A DNA stretch of 41,394 bases from Sedimentisphaerales bacterium. Its GTDB lineage: Bacteria; Planctomycetota; Phycisphaerae; Sedimentisphaerales; Anaerobacaceae. The stretch lies in contig JARYLO010000009.1 in NCBI GenBank assembly GCA_029907605.1, positions 1 through 41,394 of the forward strand, written 5' to 3'. Position 1 is the first letter of the stretch. Each line of letters starts with the position of its first letter. The position numbers and the translations under genes are program-made. This document shows positions 7,003 to 15,459 of the stretch, piece after piece. The notes below the pieces were generated by a model that had not been told where the DNA came from, did not search any database, and worked only from the letters and a program-made list of their open reading frames with translations.

Positions 7003-8829
7003 CTAGGTTGATACGGCAAGCGTACTCTTGGCCTGAAGGTGTTGTTTGCACCACTGCTGCCACATCTGTCTATAGGCCTGCTCGACTGCCTGTGTATATG
7101 ACTTATAGTCGCAAAGGCTGCTTGTGGCCATGGTCTTACGCAGGTTTCTGCGCATCTGGGCCAGGTCACCTAGCCTGCCTGCAAATACGATCGCCTTTGC
7201 CACATACTCCTTTGGTGTGGATGCGGTAAATGCCTCTAGCCCCACCCTTGTCAGCAGGCTAAGTCCCACCCTACTGACGTGGTGCTCGCCTACAAGGCTT
7301 ACCACAGGCACGCCCATCCATAGGGCCTCGCATGTGGTGGTGGTGCCATGGTATGGATATGTGTCCAGGGCTATATCTGCGTGGTTATAGAGGCCAAGGT
7401 GCTCGGTAGGGCGCAAGAAACCCAGTATCCTTATGCGGCCGGGGTCAATACCCCTGTCTGCAAATTCATTGATGTACCGCTGGGCCACAACCGGATCAGA
7501 GCCATACTTGAACTTCAGCAAGAGCCTGCTATCAGGCACATGCCGCAATATGGCGGCCCACATATCTAAGGTAATCTTGCTTATCTTGGCATTGTTGTTG
7601 AATGAGCAGAACGTGACATAGCCATTGGCCTGGGCAGGCAAAGGTCCAACGGTAGGAGCAAACCTTGGCGGCCTATAGCAGATAAAACCTGTAGGCAGCC
7701 TTATCAACCTTTCTGAGTAGTATTGATCTGCATCAGGCAGGTCCGCCCACTGGTCTGTGAATCTATAATCGACCTGCCCCATGCCCGTTGTATCAGGATA
7801 GCCAAGGAAGCTGACCTGTATGGGGGCAGGCTTGTATGCCAATACCGAGAGCCTGTTATCCTGTGTGTGGCCTGCCAGGTCTACCAATATGTCGATCTGG
7901 TCCTTTCTGATTAGGTCAACTACCTGCTGGTCGGACAAGGGCCTGATATTCCTGTAGAGGTCGAACTTGGCCTTGAATCTGCCGGTCACATCATCCTCTA
8001 CTGCGACATTGCCATATCCTATGACCTTGAAGTGTTCCCTGTCATGGCCATCCAGCAGGGATTCGAAGAAATAGGCAACTGAATGTCTATAGAAGTCAGG
8101 AGATATATACCCTATGCGCAAAGGCCTATCTGGGTCAGGATCGTTTGTGTGGTCACTTTTGGCAAGGCCTGCCGGTGCATACTGCATGGCCCAAGACCTG
8201 TGCTCGGCAAATACCTGGGCCCTATCAACCGGATGCACCATGTGCATATGCCAAAGCAGCCTTGTGTGCTGTGCACGGCTTGGACAAAAGTGGAGGAAGG
8301 CCTTCAATGCATCCAGGCATTCCTCCAAGGCACCTGCCTCAACGAGGTAGCTTGCCAGGACTGAATGCAATACCTGGGCACCAGGGGCAAGCTCTAGGGC
8401 CTTTCTAATGTAACCGATCGCCTCCCAGACCCTTCCCTGCCGCTTGGCTACCTCTGCCAATGAGAAATAGACCAATACATGGGGCCGGATCGCGCTAGAT
8501 CGCTTGTACCAGTATTCTGCCTGCTCATACCTGCGGGCCTTTTGAAGGATCTGCCCCAATACAAATGCGGCATCCGCATAGTTGTCACTATCATCTTTAG
8601 GTTCGAATCCTTCAAGCGTATTGGATTCTATGATCGAAAGGGCCTCGCGTACGCGGCCTTGCTTGATGGCGGTCCTTGCCTGCCTTAGCCATGAAGGTAG
8701 GGCGTCTGCAGCTATAGAGAATGCCTCTGGCAGGCCGTCGATGCCATATACGATCTGCTCGCGATCAAGGTGCTGCCCAAAGGCATTCTCCTGTGCCGGC
8801 ATATTGGTCCTATCAGTGGGGCTGGTCAT
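7003..8829 (-). CDS. TPR-containing O-linked glycosyltransferase (OGT/SPINDLY-type, GT41-like), probable flagellin glycosyltransferase
   Basis: A 608-residue protein. TPR helices cover about residues 40-215. The C-terminal half is the Glyco_transf_41 domain. It contains IGYISPDFYRHSVAYF with the family histidine (His249), LVDLAGHTQDNRL, FLGYPDTTGMGQVDYR, the Lys-containing strand SRLLLKFK (435-441), RILGFLR and the nucleotide-sugar segment TTTCEALWMGVPVVSL (497-512). The family moves GlcNAc or fucose to Ser/Thr of proteins, with TPRs gripping the acceptor. The start ATG overlaps the fliS stop as ATGA, and flagellin lies one gene further upstream. Flagellin is therefore the most likely acceptor; this is inferred from context. 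The donor sugar cannot be told. Confidence 0.88.
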   Translation of the reverse strand: MTSPTDRTNMPAQENAFGQHLDREQIVYGIDGLPEAFSIAADALPSWLRQARTAIKQGRVREALSIIESNTLEGFEPKDDSDNYADAAFVLGQILQKARRYEQAEYWYKRSSAIRPHVLVYFSLAEVAKRQGRVWEAIGYIRKALELAPGAQVLHSVLASYLVEAGALEECLDALKAFLHFCPSRAQHTRLLWHMHMVHPVDRAQVFAEHRSWAMQYAPAGLAKSDHTNDPDPDRPLRIGYISPDFYRHSVAYFFESLLDGHDREHFKVIGYGNVAVEDDVTGRFKAKFDLYRNIRPLSDQQVVDLIRKDQIDILVDLAGHTQDNRLSVLAYKPAPIQVSFLGYPDTTGMGQVDYRFTDQWADLPDADQYYSERLIRLPTGFICYRPPRFAPTVGPLPAQANGYVTFCSFNNNAKISKITLDMWAAILRHVPDSRLLLKFKYGSDPVVAQRYINEFADRGIDPGRIRILGFLRPTEHLGLYNHADIALDTYPYHGTTTTCEALWMGVPVVSLVGEHHVSRVGLSLLTRVGLEAFTASTPKEYVAKAIVFAGRLGDLAQMRRNLRKTMATSSLCDYKSYTQAVEQAYRQMWQQWCKQHLQAKSTLAVST

Positions 8830-9188
8830 TCTGCTATTGCCTTCCAGCCTTGGTTGAGGATCTCCAACAAGGAGATCACCTCCTGGATGATCTTTGGGTC
8901 TGACTTGATGTTTGCCTCTATCAAGCGCCTGTTCATATACACATATAGGCTCCTGAGGTTCTGGGCGATCTGGCCTCCCACCTCCATGTTCAATACGTTG
9001 TTCAGCTCCCAGATGATGTCCTGTGCCCTCTTTATGTGATTATTCTTTGCCAGGAAGTCTTTGCCTTCTATCTCCCGGATGGCCATGTTCAAGAACCTGA
9101 TGGCACCATCATACAGCATCACCACCAGCTTTGTCTTGGATTGGGTGGTGATGGCCGTTGCCCTGTATTGTTCGAGGATATCCTGCAT
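8826..9188 (-). CDS. fliS: Flagellar export chaperone FliS
   Basis: A 120-residue all-helical protein typical of FliS in length and sequence. The N-terminus YRATAITTQSKTKLVVMLYDGAIRFL matches the flagellin-binding region, and IIWELNNVLNMEVGGQIAQN matches the middle helix. FliS binds the flagellin C-terminus in the cytoplasm and keeps it unpolymerised until export. The start has GAGGTGG upstream. It lies downstream of flagellin behind a hairpin terminator at 9209-9237 and overlaps the OGT-like gene by ATGA. A chaperone translationally coupled to a glycosyltransferase suggests that FliS-bound flagellin is the substrate presented for modification. Confidence 0.95.
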   Translation of the reverse strand: MQDILEQYRATAITTQSKTKLVVMLYDGAIRFLNMAIREIEGKDFLAKNNHIKRAQDIIWELNNVLNMEVGGQIAQNLRSLYVYMNRRLIEANIKSDPKIIQEVISLLEILNQGWKAIAE

Positions 9189-9204
9189 GGACCACCTCTA
9201 TCAG

Positions 9205-9237
9205 AAAAGGGGGAGATGACCTTCTATCATCTCCCCC
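9205..9237 (-). terminator. Rho-independent terminator/attenuator between flagellin and fliS
   Basis: A perfect 11-bp stem (9209-9219 with 9227-9237; GGGGGAGATGA on either strand) and 7-base loop is followed, reading the minus strand, by TTTTCT. It sits 26 bases after the flagellin stop and 20 bases before the fliS start, so fliS and the glycosyltransferase probably depend on partial read-through. Confidence 0.85.
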
Positions 9238-9263
9238 TAGCGATTGAACCCAGACTAACTACC

Positions 9264-10580
9264 TTACCGCAACAACGTCAGTGCCATCTGAGGCATGGCG
9301 TTTGCCTGTGCCAACATGGCCACACCTGCCTGTGCCAATACGTTGGTACTGGTCAGCTTTGCCATCTCTGTGGCCACGTCCACATCGCTGATGCGGGACT
9401 CTGCTGCCTGGAGGTTCTCGATCTGGATCTGGATCACCTCTACAGCGCTCTCGAGCCTGTTCATCTTATAGCCAAAGCTTGCACGTGCATCCTCCTTGGC
9501 AGTGATCGCAGACTCTATGGTCAACAATGCGCTCTGCGCCGCGTCTGCAGTAAGGATGTTCAAGGCAGGGGCATCAGTGGCCTCCCACCAACCAACATCG
9601 TCGTTATCCACATTCGTCGTCTCAGTACCGCCACTATCAACGACCCAGAAGACCGTATTGCCAGCGAGGTTAACCTTGATTTCTTGGTCTTCTTCAATAT
9701 CACCTACGCTGAATTCGATGGTCCCGCTGGTGGCATCTGTGACGGAGGATGTTATCCTGAGCCTGTAGAGGTTATGGGTGTAATCATAGAACACCTCCGC
9801 AGCGTCACCCTTATAGGGATAGGCCTCGAGCGAGCCGCCCTGTTGCGAGGCATCTTGTGCGGCCTCGTTGATCGCGGCCGCTATGTCCTGCATAGAATAC
9901 GTACCTTCGTCGTCCAGCGTCACGTCGAAGGTAGCAGTCTCGGTGCCGACATCAAAAGAGACAGTCAGGGTCACTGGCTGGGTGCTCTCACCAGTTATTA
10001 CCAGCCAGTCGTCCTGTGGGTTTTCGGCGCCGTACAAGAATCCAGTCTCTATCTTATACCCGCCCTCACCTGTCTCTATGCCAAGGCCTCTGGGTGTCAT
10101 ATCCACCTTGTCCACGTCGATGGTATCTGTTGTGCCTACGTGGATACTCAGCCAGCCAGAGCCGCTGTTGAGCATGGCAATATTATTGAACTTCGTGGCA
10201 TTGGCCACGCGGTTGATCTCCTCCGCCATCTCCTCAAACTCGCTATTCATGATGGCCCTCTGGGCATCGGAGTATGAGCCTGTGGCCGCCTGTTCTGCCA
10301 ACTGCTTCATGCGGATCAGGTTCTGGTCTACCACGGCCATGGCTGCCTCCATGGTCTGGAGCATGGATATGCCATCCTGTGCATTCCTGACGCCCTGCTC
10401 CAGTACTGCAATGTCCGCCCTGACCAGCTCCCTTACCGCCATGCCTGCTGCATCGTCCTTTGCGCTGACTATACGCAGGCCGCTGGAGAGCTTCTCTACA
10501 GACCTTGCCAATGCATCATAGGCATTGCCCAAGTGCCTCGCAGTGCTTGCTGCCATTATGTTGTTCTTGATTGCCAGCAT
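9264..10580 (-). CDS. fliC: Flagellin
   Basis: A 438-residue flagellin, the filament subunit exported by the flagellar type III system. The N-terminal D0/D1 part reads AIKNNIMAASTARHLGNAYDAL, SVEKLSSGLRIVSAKDDAAGMAV and the family block IQT-like ISMLQTMEAAM. The C-terminal D1/D0 part has AESRISDVDVATEMAKLTS and ends LAQANAMPQMALTLLR. The variable centre (about 150-345) is acidic and Thr/Ser-rich, resembling flagellin IN-type modules around VTLTVSFDVGTETATF and IAAAINEAAQ, and would be the surface where glycans sit. AAGGAG lies 7 bases before the ATG. A sigma-28 promoter is at 10714-10740. It is a single copy in this window, followed by fliS and an OGT-like gene. Confidence 0.97.
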   Translation of the reverse strand: MLAIKNNIMAASTARHLGNAYDALARSVEKLSSGLRIVSAKDDAAGMAVRELVRADIAVLEQGVRNAQDGISMLQTMEAAMAVVDQNLIRMKQLAEQAATGSYSDAQRAIMNSEFEEMAEEINRVANATKFNNIAMLNSGSGWLSIHVGTTDTIDVDKVDMTPRGLGIETGEGGYKIETGFLYGAENPQDDWLVITGESTQPVTLTVSFDVGTETATFDVTLDDEGTYSMQDIAAAINEAAQDASQQGGSLEAYPYKGDAAEVFYDYTHNLYRLRITSSVTDATSGTIEFSVGDIEEDQEIKVNLAGNTVFWVVDSGGTETTNVDNDDVGWWEATDAPALNILTADAAQSALLTIESAITAKEDARASFGYKMNRLESAVEVIQIQIENLQAAESRISDVDVATEMAKLTSTNVLAQAGVAMLAQANAMPQMALTLLR

Positions 10581-10713
10581 AATCTACTCCTTGAAAAGCA
10601 AAAGCCTTTTCCTATTGGCCCATCCTTGCCACCAATCTGCCCCGGCCTGCAATCCTGATCAGGCCACTCGCTGGACCGACACACGCATCGATCTGATTGG
10701 TCTTCTGTGGGAA

Positions 10714-10740
10714 TTATCGGCGATCATAGACCGGACTTTA
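10714..10740 (-). promoter_or_regulatory. Sigma-28 (FliA) promoter of flagellin
   Basis: On the minus strand TAAAGTCC (10740-10733), an 11-base spacer and GCCGATAA (10721-10714) match the enterobacterial FliA consensus TAAAGTTT-N11-GCCGATAA with a perfect -10. The predicted start near 10706 leaves a leader of about 125 bases before the flagellin ATG. Confidence 0.88.
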
Positions 10741-10782
10741 GGGCCCAAGCCACAATCAAGAGGGCATTTCATCGTGGACCTG

Positions 10783-10809
10783 TAAAAGATAGCCAATCCA
10801 GGCTGATAT
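10783..10809 (+). promoter_or_regulatory. Sigma-28-like promoter of the TPR-GT9 operon
   Basis: TAAAAGAT, an 11-base spacer and GCTGATAT resemble TAAAGTTT-N11-GCCGATAA: the TAAA core, the exact spacing and GCxGATA of the -10 are kept. It points toward the glycosyltransferase gene at 10950, with a predicted start near 10817, and is back-to-back with the flagellin promoter, 42 bases apart. Confidence 0.5.
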
Positions 10810-10949
10810 AGAGATGGCCAGCGATTGGACCCCCAACAATTGGTGAAAAAATGCAGTCACACCTGCCAAATCATCGATAAAAATGATATGAAACCGGACC
10901 TAGGAAGGCCAGATCCTGTACTAGGCTCAATAAAGGAAGGGTTGCAAGG

Positions 10950-12551
10950 ATGCAGATCAAGGCAAGGCCATCGCAGCATCAGATATTGATGGAGGAGGCA
11001 TCGAGACTGGTTGATCAGGGTTGTGATCATCTGGAGAAGGGCCTTTACCTGCAGGCAGCAGATAAGTTCAGGCAGGCCATAAACCTCAGGCCTGATATAG
11101 CTGAGCTCTATTTCAACCTGGGCCAGGCATTGACAAAGGCAGGCAGCGTCAGTGAGGCCATAATCGCATATCAGAAGGCCATTGAATTGAAGGCCGACTT
11201 TGCCAGGGCACATCATGAGCTGGCAGTGATATATGGACAACTGGGTAGGCACCAAAAGGCACTGACCCACTGCCAAAGGATCGCTGAACTTGCGACGGCA
11301 AATCCAGTGGCCATAGGCAACCTGGCCACCGCATTGCGGTTGGCAGGCAGGCCTCAGGAGGCGATCAAGTACGCACGCAAGGCCATCGAACTGAAACCAG
11401 ACTGGGCCGATCCATACATCACCCTAGGCCTGTGTGAGGGTGAAATGAATAGGCTCGAGGCTGCCGTGGCAGTGTTTCAGTCCGCAGTTGAGAGGTTCCC
11501 CAACCATGGCAAGCTCTGGACCAACCTTGGCGCAGCGCTCAATCGGCTGGGCAGGTACGAGGAGGCCTTGCAGACATATACAAGGGCGGTATCGATTGAT
11601 GGTGGGCTGGCCATAGCGCACTGGAATAGATCCACGATACTGCTATTGCAAGGCCAGCTTGCGGAGGGATGGCAGGAATATGGATGGCGAAAGAATGCCC
11701 AGGACATGTGGAAACCGATGGCCACGCACAACCACACTGAACCTCTTTGGGATGGCAGGCCGTTTCTAGGCAAGACCCTATTGGTCCATTATGAGCAAGG
11801 CATTGGTGATACGATCCAATTCGTCCGATATGTGCCTATTGTCAAGGCCCTAGGTGGGTCTGTGATACTGGAGGTGCACGAGGGGCTGGTTGGGTTGCTT
11901 GGCTGTATCAAGGATGCAGATCTTATCATACCTTCGGCAAAGGGCGGTGCGGTAAAGGCGGATATGCATGTCTTCTTGCTAGACCTCCCAGGGATATTCA
12001 ATACCACCTTGCAGAACATACCTGCCGAGGTGCCATACATACAGGCAGATCCGGTGCTGGTCTGCCAGTGGAGGGCAAGGATCCCGCAGGATAGGTTCAA
12101 TATTGGCCTGGCCTGGGCAGGTTCGCCAAGACACAAGAATGATAAGAACCGATCCTGTCAGTTATCTGACCTCAGGCCCATATTCCAGATACCAGGGGTA
12201 AGGGTATTTGGCCTGCAGAAAGGGCCTGCAAGGGGCCAGATAGGGGCACATCCAGACCTGCCGATCATAGATCTAGGGAACCTCTTGACCGATTGGTCCC
12301 AGACCGCTGCTGCATTGGCCAACCTGGATCTGCTCATCAGTGTCGATACTGCCCCACTACACCTGGCAGGTGCGATGGCAAGGCCAGTTTGGGGCCTACT
12401 AGCCTTTGTACCTGACTGGAGGTGGATGCTGGATAGGCCAGACAGCCCATGGTATCCGACCCTAAGGCTCTTCAGACAAGGACCGGACAGACAATGGCGG
12501 CCTGTGATAGAACAGGTGGCAGCGGCACTGAAGCAGGAGATCGGCAGATGA
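10950..12551 (+). CDS. TPR / GT9-like glycosyltransferase fusion (copy 1)
   Basis: A 533-residue protein. About six TPRs (residues 20-225, e.g. AELYFNLGQALTKAGSVSEA) precede a heptosyltransferase-like GT9/GT-B domain (about 275-530). That domain contains LLVHYEQGIGDTIQFVRYVP, IGLAWAGSPRHKNDKNRSC (the GxxWxGxxxH phosphate-binding region), SVDTAPLHLAGAMARPVW and PDWRWMLDRPDSPWYP. Classical GT9 enzymes move heptose in LPS; TPR-fused forms more likely act on proteins, which is inference. AGGAAGGG precedes the ATG. It starts an operon with a longer paralogue (overlap ATGA) and a GT2, and lies opposite flagellin behind a sigma-28-like promoter. Confidence 0.85.
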   Translation: MQIKARPSQHQILMEEASRLVDQGCDHLEKGLYLQAADKFRQAINLRPDIAELYFNLGQALTKAGSVSEAIIAYQKAIELKADFARAHHELAVIYGQLGRHQKALTHCQRIAELATANPVAIGNLATALRLAGRPQEAIKYARKAIELKPDWADPYITLGLCEGEMNRLEAAVAVFQSAVERFPNHGKLWTNLGAALNRLGRYEEALQTYTRAVSIDGGLAIAHWNRSTILLLQGQLAEGWQEYGWRKNAQDMWKPMATHNHTEPLWDGRPFLGKTLLVHYEQGIGDTIQFVRYVPIVKALGGSVILEVHEGLVGLLGCIKDADLIIPSAKGGAVKADMHVFLLDLPGIFNTTLQNIPAEVPYIQADPVLVCQWRARIPQDRFNIGLAWAGSPRHKNDKNRSCQLSDLRPIFQIPGVRVFGLQKGPARGQIGAHPDLPIIDLGNLLTDWSQTAAALANLDLLISVDTAPLHLAGAMARPVWGLLAFVPDWRWMLDRPDSPWYPTLRLFRQGPDRQWRPVIEQVAAALKQEIGR

Positions 12552-14656
12552 CACAGCAGGCTAATGACGCAAGGCAGTTGCTTCAGCAGGCATTGCAGGA
12601 CCACAGGGCAGGCAGGCTGGACAGGGCGGAGCGGTGGTACAAGCAGGCCCTGGACCTGGGCTGCTGCAATGGTGTGGCTTCCTATGGGCTTGGCCTGATC
12701 TCCATCTCAAGAGGCAAATACGATCTGGCGATAGACCACTTGAACAAGGCCATAGAGGCCGATCCGCAGCAGGCGGCGTTCTACAATAGCCTTGGGGTAG
12801 CACTGGACAATGCAGGCAGGCATCAGGAGGCGATCTGGGCCTTCAAGCAGGCAACCTTGCTGGATCCTGATCATGCAGAGGCATACAACAACCTGGCCAT
12901 AGCACTTTCGCACATGGCCAGGCTTGATGAGGCCATCGATGCCGCAAGCAAGGCGATCCGGATCCAACCGGGTCTCGCAAAGGCCCACTACACCCTCGGT
13001 TATTGCCTCCAGCAGGTATCGAGGGCGGATGAGGCCATAGAGTGCTATAGGCAGGCCATATCCATCGATCCCGGGCTTGTGGCGGCGTACAACCACCTAG
13101 GCGTATTGCTATGCCAAAGGGGGCTCTATGAACAGGCAATCCGCCTCTTGCAAGAGGCCGTGGCGACCGCACCTGATTATGCAGAGGCCTACAACAACCT
13201 GGGTATTGCCATGGCAGCAACCGATAGGCTAGAACAGGCCATTGCCTGTTATCAAGAGGCCACAAGGCTAGATAAGGCATTTGCAGAGGCCTACTACAAC
13301 TGGGCAGCAGCCTGCGTGAAGACCAAGAACTACGACAGGGCAGTTGAATTGTGCAAGAAGGCGATCGAGATAAGGCCCAACTATCCGCAGGCATACAATC
13401 AGATGGGGATCGCACTAGCTGCCCAGGGCCTTCATCAAGAGGCCTGCGAGTGTTATCAGAAGGCAATACACATGGATCCTGGAATGGCCGAGTTCTATAA
13501 CAATCTTGCCATAAGTCTAAAGGAACAGGCCAGATACCAGGAGGCCATAATTGCCTATCATAAGGCGATAGACTTGGATCCTAGCGTGCCGGAGTTCTAT
13601 TACAACCTCGCCGGTGCCCTAAAGGATATAGGCGAGCTTGATCCTGCGATTGACCTTTATGATAAGGCGATTGCGATCAAAGGAGATTATCCCGACGCAC
13701 AGTGGAACAAGGCCGTCGCACTATTATTGAAAGGGGACCTGAGGACTGGCTGGTCCCTTTACCACTGGCGGCTCAAGGCCAATCTGGATGCCCCACTGTA
13801 TCCATATAGATGGGATAAGCCCAGATGGAATGGCCAATTGCTCGATGGAAAGACCATATTGGTCTATTGCGAACAGGGCCTGGGCGATGCAATACAATTC
13901 GTCAGGTATGTACCTATGATCAGGGGCCTTGGGCCGGAAAGGATCATACTTGAGACATGGCCTGCATTGGTCAGGCTCTTTGGCAGCATGGAGGGGATCG
14001 ATCAGGTCGCTGCCGCGCATGCGGATGCACTTGCCGATCAGGTGGACATGGTGGTATCGGTGATGGATCTACCTGCCATATTCCAGACAGATATCCATAC
14101 CATACCGAATCAGGTACCTTATCTGCATCCTGACCAGGATCAGGTAGCATCCTGGAAGGCCAGATTCAGCAAGCAAGACCTCAATGTGGGGATCGTTTGG
14201 GCTGGCAAGCCCACACATGGCAACGACCGGAACAGATCGTGTAGGTTAGAACACTTCCTGAAACTCCTAGGTATCCCCGGCGTGAAGCTCTATTCCCTTC
14301 AAAAAGGCCCTGCTGCAAGACAGATGGAGGGGCTTGGAAGGCCTATCGAGGACCTGGCAGACCAACTTCAGGACATGATGGATACGGCATGTTGTGTGGC
14401 TGCATTGGATCTGGTCATATCAGTGGATACTGCGGTCGCACATCTTGCTGGCGCATTGGCAAGGCCTGTATGGACGTTGCTACCATTTGCACCTGACTAC
14501 AGATGGATGCTCGGTAGGGCTGATTCGCCCTGGTATCCCACCATGCGTCTATTCCGGCAGGACCGGCCAAGGGATTGGGATGGTGTATTCGAACGCCTAG
14601 CAAGCGAGCTTGAAGGCCTTGTCAGGGCTGCATCGGTGAAAGGAAGCCAAGGATGA
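12548..14656 (+). CDS. TPR / GT9-like glycosyltransferase fusion (copy 2, longer TPR array)
   Basis: A 702-residue paralogue of the preceding gene. It has about eleven TPRs in series (residues 1-395, with repeated YNNLGIAM/YYNLAGAL-type helices) and then the same GT9-like domain: ILVYCEQGLGDAIQFVRYVP, VGIVWAGKPTHGNDRNRSC, SVDTAVAHLAGALARPVW, PDYRWMLGRADSPWYP. The start ATG at 12548 overlaps the previous stop as ATGA, with CAGGAG 8 bases upstream; a longer reading to 12449 lies inside the previous gene and is rejected. The tandem copies share the catalytic part but differ in TPR number, suggesting different or longer acceptors. Its stop overlaps the next start as ATGA. Confidence 0.85.
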   Translation: MTQQANDARQLLQQALQDHRAGRLDRAERWYKQALDLGCCNGVASYGLGLISISRGKYDLAIDHLNKAIEADPQQAAFYNSLGVALDNAGRHQEAIWAFKQATLLDPDHAEAYNNLAIALSHMARLDEAIDAASKAIRIQPGLAKAHYTLGYCLQQVSRADEAIECYRQAISIDPGLVAAYNHLGVLLCQRGLYEQAIRLLQEAVATAPDYAEAYNNLGIAMAATDRLEQAIACYQEATRLDKAFAEAYYNWAAACVKTKNYDRAVELCKKAIEIRPNYPQAYNQMGIALAAQGLHQEACECYQKAIHMDPGMAEFYNNLAISLKEQARYQEAIIAYHKAIDLDPSVPEFYYNLAGALKDIGELDPAIDLYDKAIAIKGDYPDAQWNKAVALLLKGDLRTGWSLYHWRLKANLDAPLYPYRWDKPRWNGQLLDGKTILVYCEQGLGDAIQFVRYVPMIRGLGPERIILETWPALVRLFGSMEGIDQVAAAHADALADQVDMVVSVMDLPAIFQTDIHTIPNQVPYLHPDQDQVASWKARFSKQDLNVGIVWAGKPTHGNDRNRSCRLEHFLKLLGIPGVKLYSLQKGPAARQMEGLGRPIEDLADQLQDMMDTACCVAALDLVISVDTAVAHLAGALARPVWTLLPFAPDYRWMLGRADSPWYPTMRLFRQDRPRDWDGVFERLASELEGLVRAASVKGSQG

Positions 14657-15459
14657 TACCTGTAATAATCCCCTTCTATGGCAGGTCTGATCAACTGGAA
14701 AGGTGCATTGAGCACCTCAGGTGCCAAACCGTGTCTGTTGAGATATTTGTCCGGGATAATAATGTCAACAATGTCTTTTTCACTGTTGCGGTCAACGAGG
14801 GTATCCTCAGATATCTTGATACGGATTGCCAATACATGATCGTGCTCAAGCAAGACATGTACCTGGACCCTACCGCCGTTGAGGCCATGGTGGAGTTCTT
14901 GGAAACGCATCCAAGGGCGGGGATCGCCGGCCCGCTTGAGCACACCCCTTCTCAACCTGAAGGATGGGTTCTTGCAGGCGGCCTAGATGCCTTTCCACTC
15001 GGCAAGCACGCCTGTATCCAGAAGGCCAGGCTGACAGCAGACCGACAGGTACACTGGGCCAATGGATCGTGTATGATCCTGAGGAAGGAGATGATCAGGA
15101 GGATAGGGCTGATGGATGAGAACTACAAGCTGATCTGCAGCGACAGCGACTATTGCTTTACCGGCAGGTCAAGGGGCTGGGAGGTGTGGGTAGTGGCTGG
15201 GGCATATGGGGTCCACGAGCACGGAATATCGGCAGGTAGCAGCAACCCTAGCCTGGAGTTGATGAAGGTAAATGACATCCTCTATTTTGGCGCCAAATGG
15301 CTGACCGGGGACCTCTATCGAAGGATCTCATTTGAAGGGCAAAGGCTCGGACCTAACGATATACAAGAGCTGATCGCCAGGTACCGGCAGGTCAGGGCCT
15401 CCCTGCTACAGTCCATGCAAGGGGCAACTGCACAGGTGGCTGCTAATACTGGCCACTGA
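14653..15459 (+). CDS. GT2-family glycosyltransferase
   Basis: A 268-residue GT-A fold enzyme of the rhamnosyltransferase-like GT2 group. It opens with IPVIIPFYGRSDQLERCIEHL and DNNVNN, then ILRYLDT and MIVLKQDMYLDPTAVEAM, where LKQDMYL stands at the metal-binding DxD position (commonly LNPD in this group). The acceptor side shows HWANGSCMILRKEMI, IGLMDENYKLICSDSDYCF and an HEHG motif. It is soluble, with no membrane segment. It is translationally coupled to the second TPR-GT9 gene (ATGA), so it may extend the sugar placed by those enzymes. Its last 17 bases overlap the convergent membrane-protein gene. Confidence 0.88.
   Translation: MIPVIIPFYGRSDQLERCIEHLRCQTVSVEIFVRDNNVNNVFFTVAVNEGILRYLDTDCQYMIVLKQDMYLDPTAVEAMVEFLETHPRAGIAGPLEHTPSQPEGWVLAGGLDAFPLGKHACIQKARLTADRQVHWANGSCMILRKEMIRRIGLMDENYKLICSDSDYCFTGRSRGWEVWVVAGAYGVHEHGISAGSSNPSLELMKVNDILYFGAKWLTGDLYRRISFEGQRLGPNDIQELIARYRQVRASLLQSMQGATAQVAANTGH

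Noticed and set aside
8601-8630. GGTTCGAATCC-like T-arm sequence
   Set aside because: It lies within the OGT-like coding region and no acceptor or anticodon stems can be formed around it.
9036-10277. A 413-codon plus-strand ORF opposite flagellin and fliS
   Set aside because: It lies antisense to two certain genes, has no family resemblance and no ribosome site; its composition mirrors the flagellin codons.
12449-12547. Upstream extension of the second TPR-GT9 gene
   Set aside because: It lies inside the previous gene; the ATG at 12548 gives an ATGA overlap with a good ribosome site.
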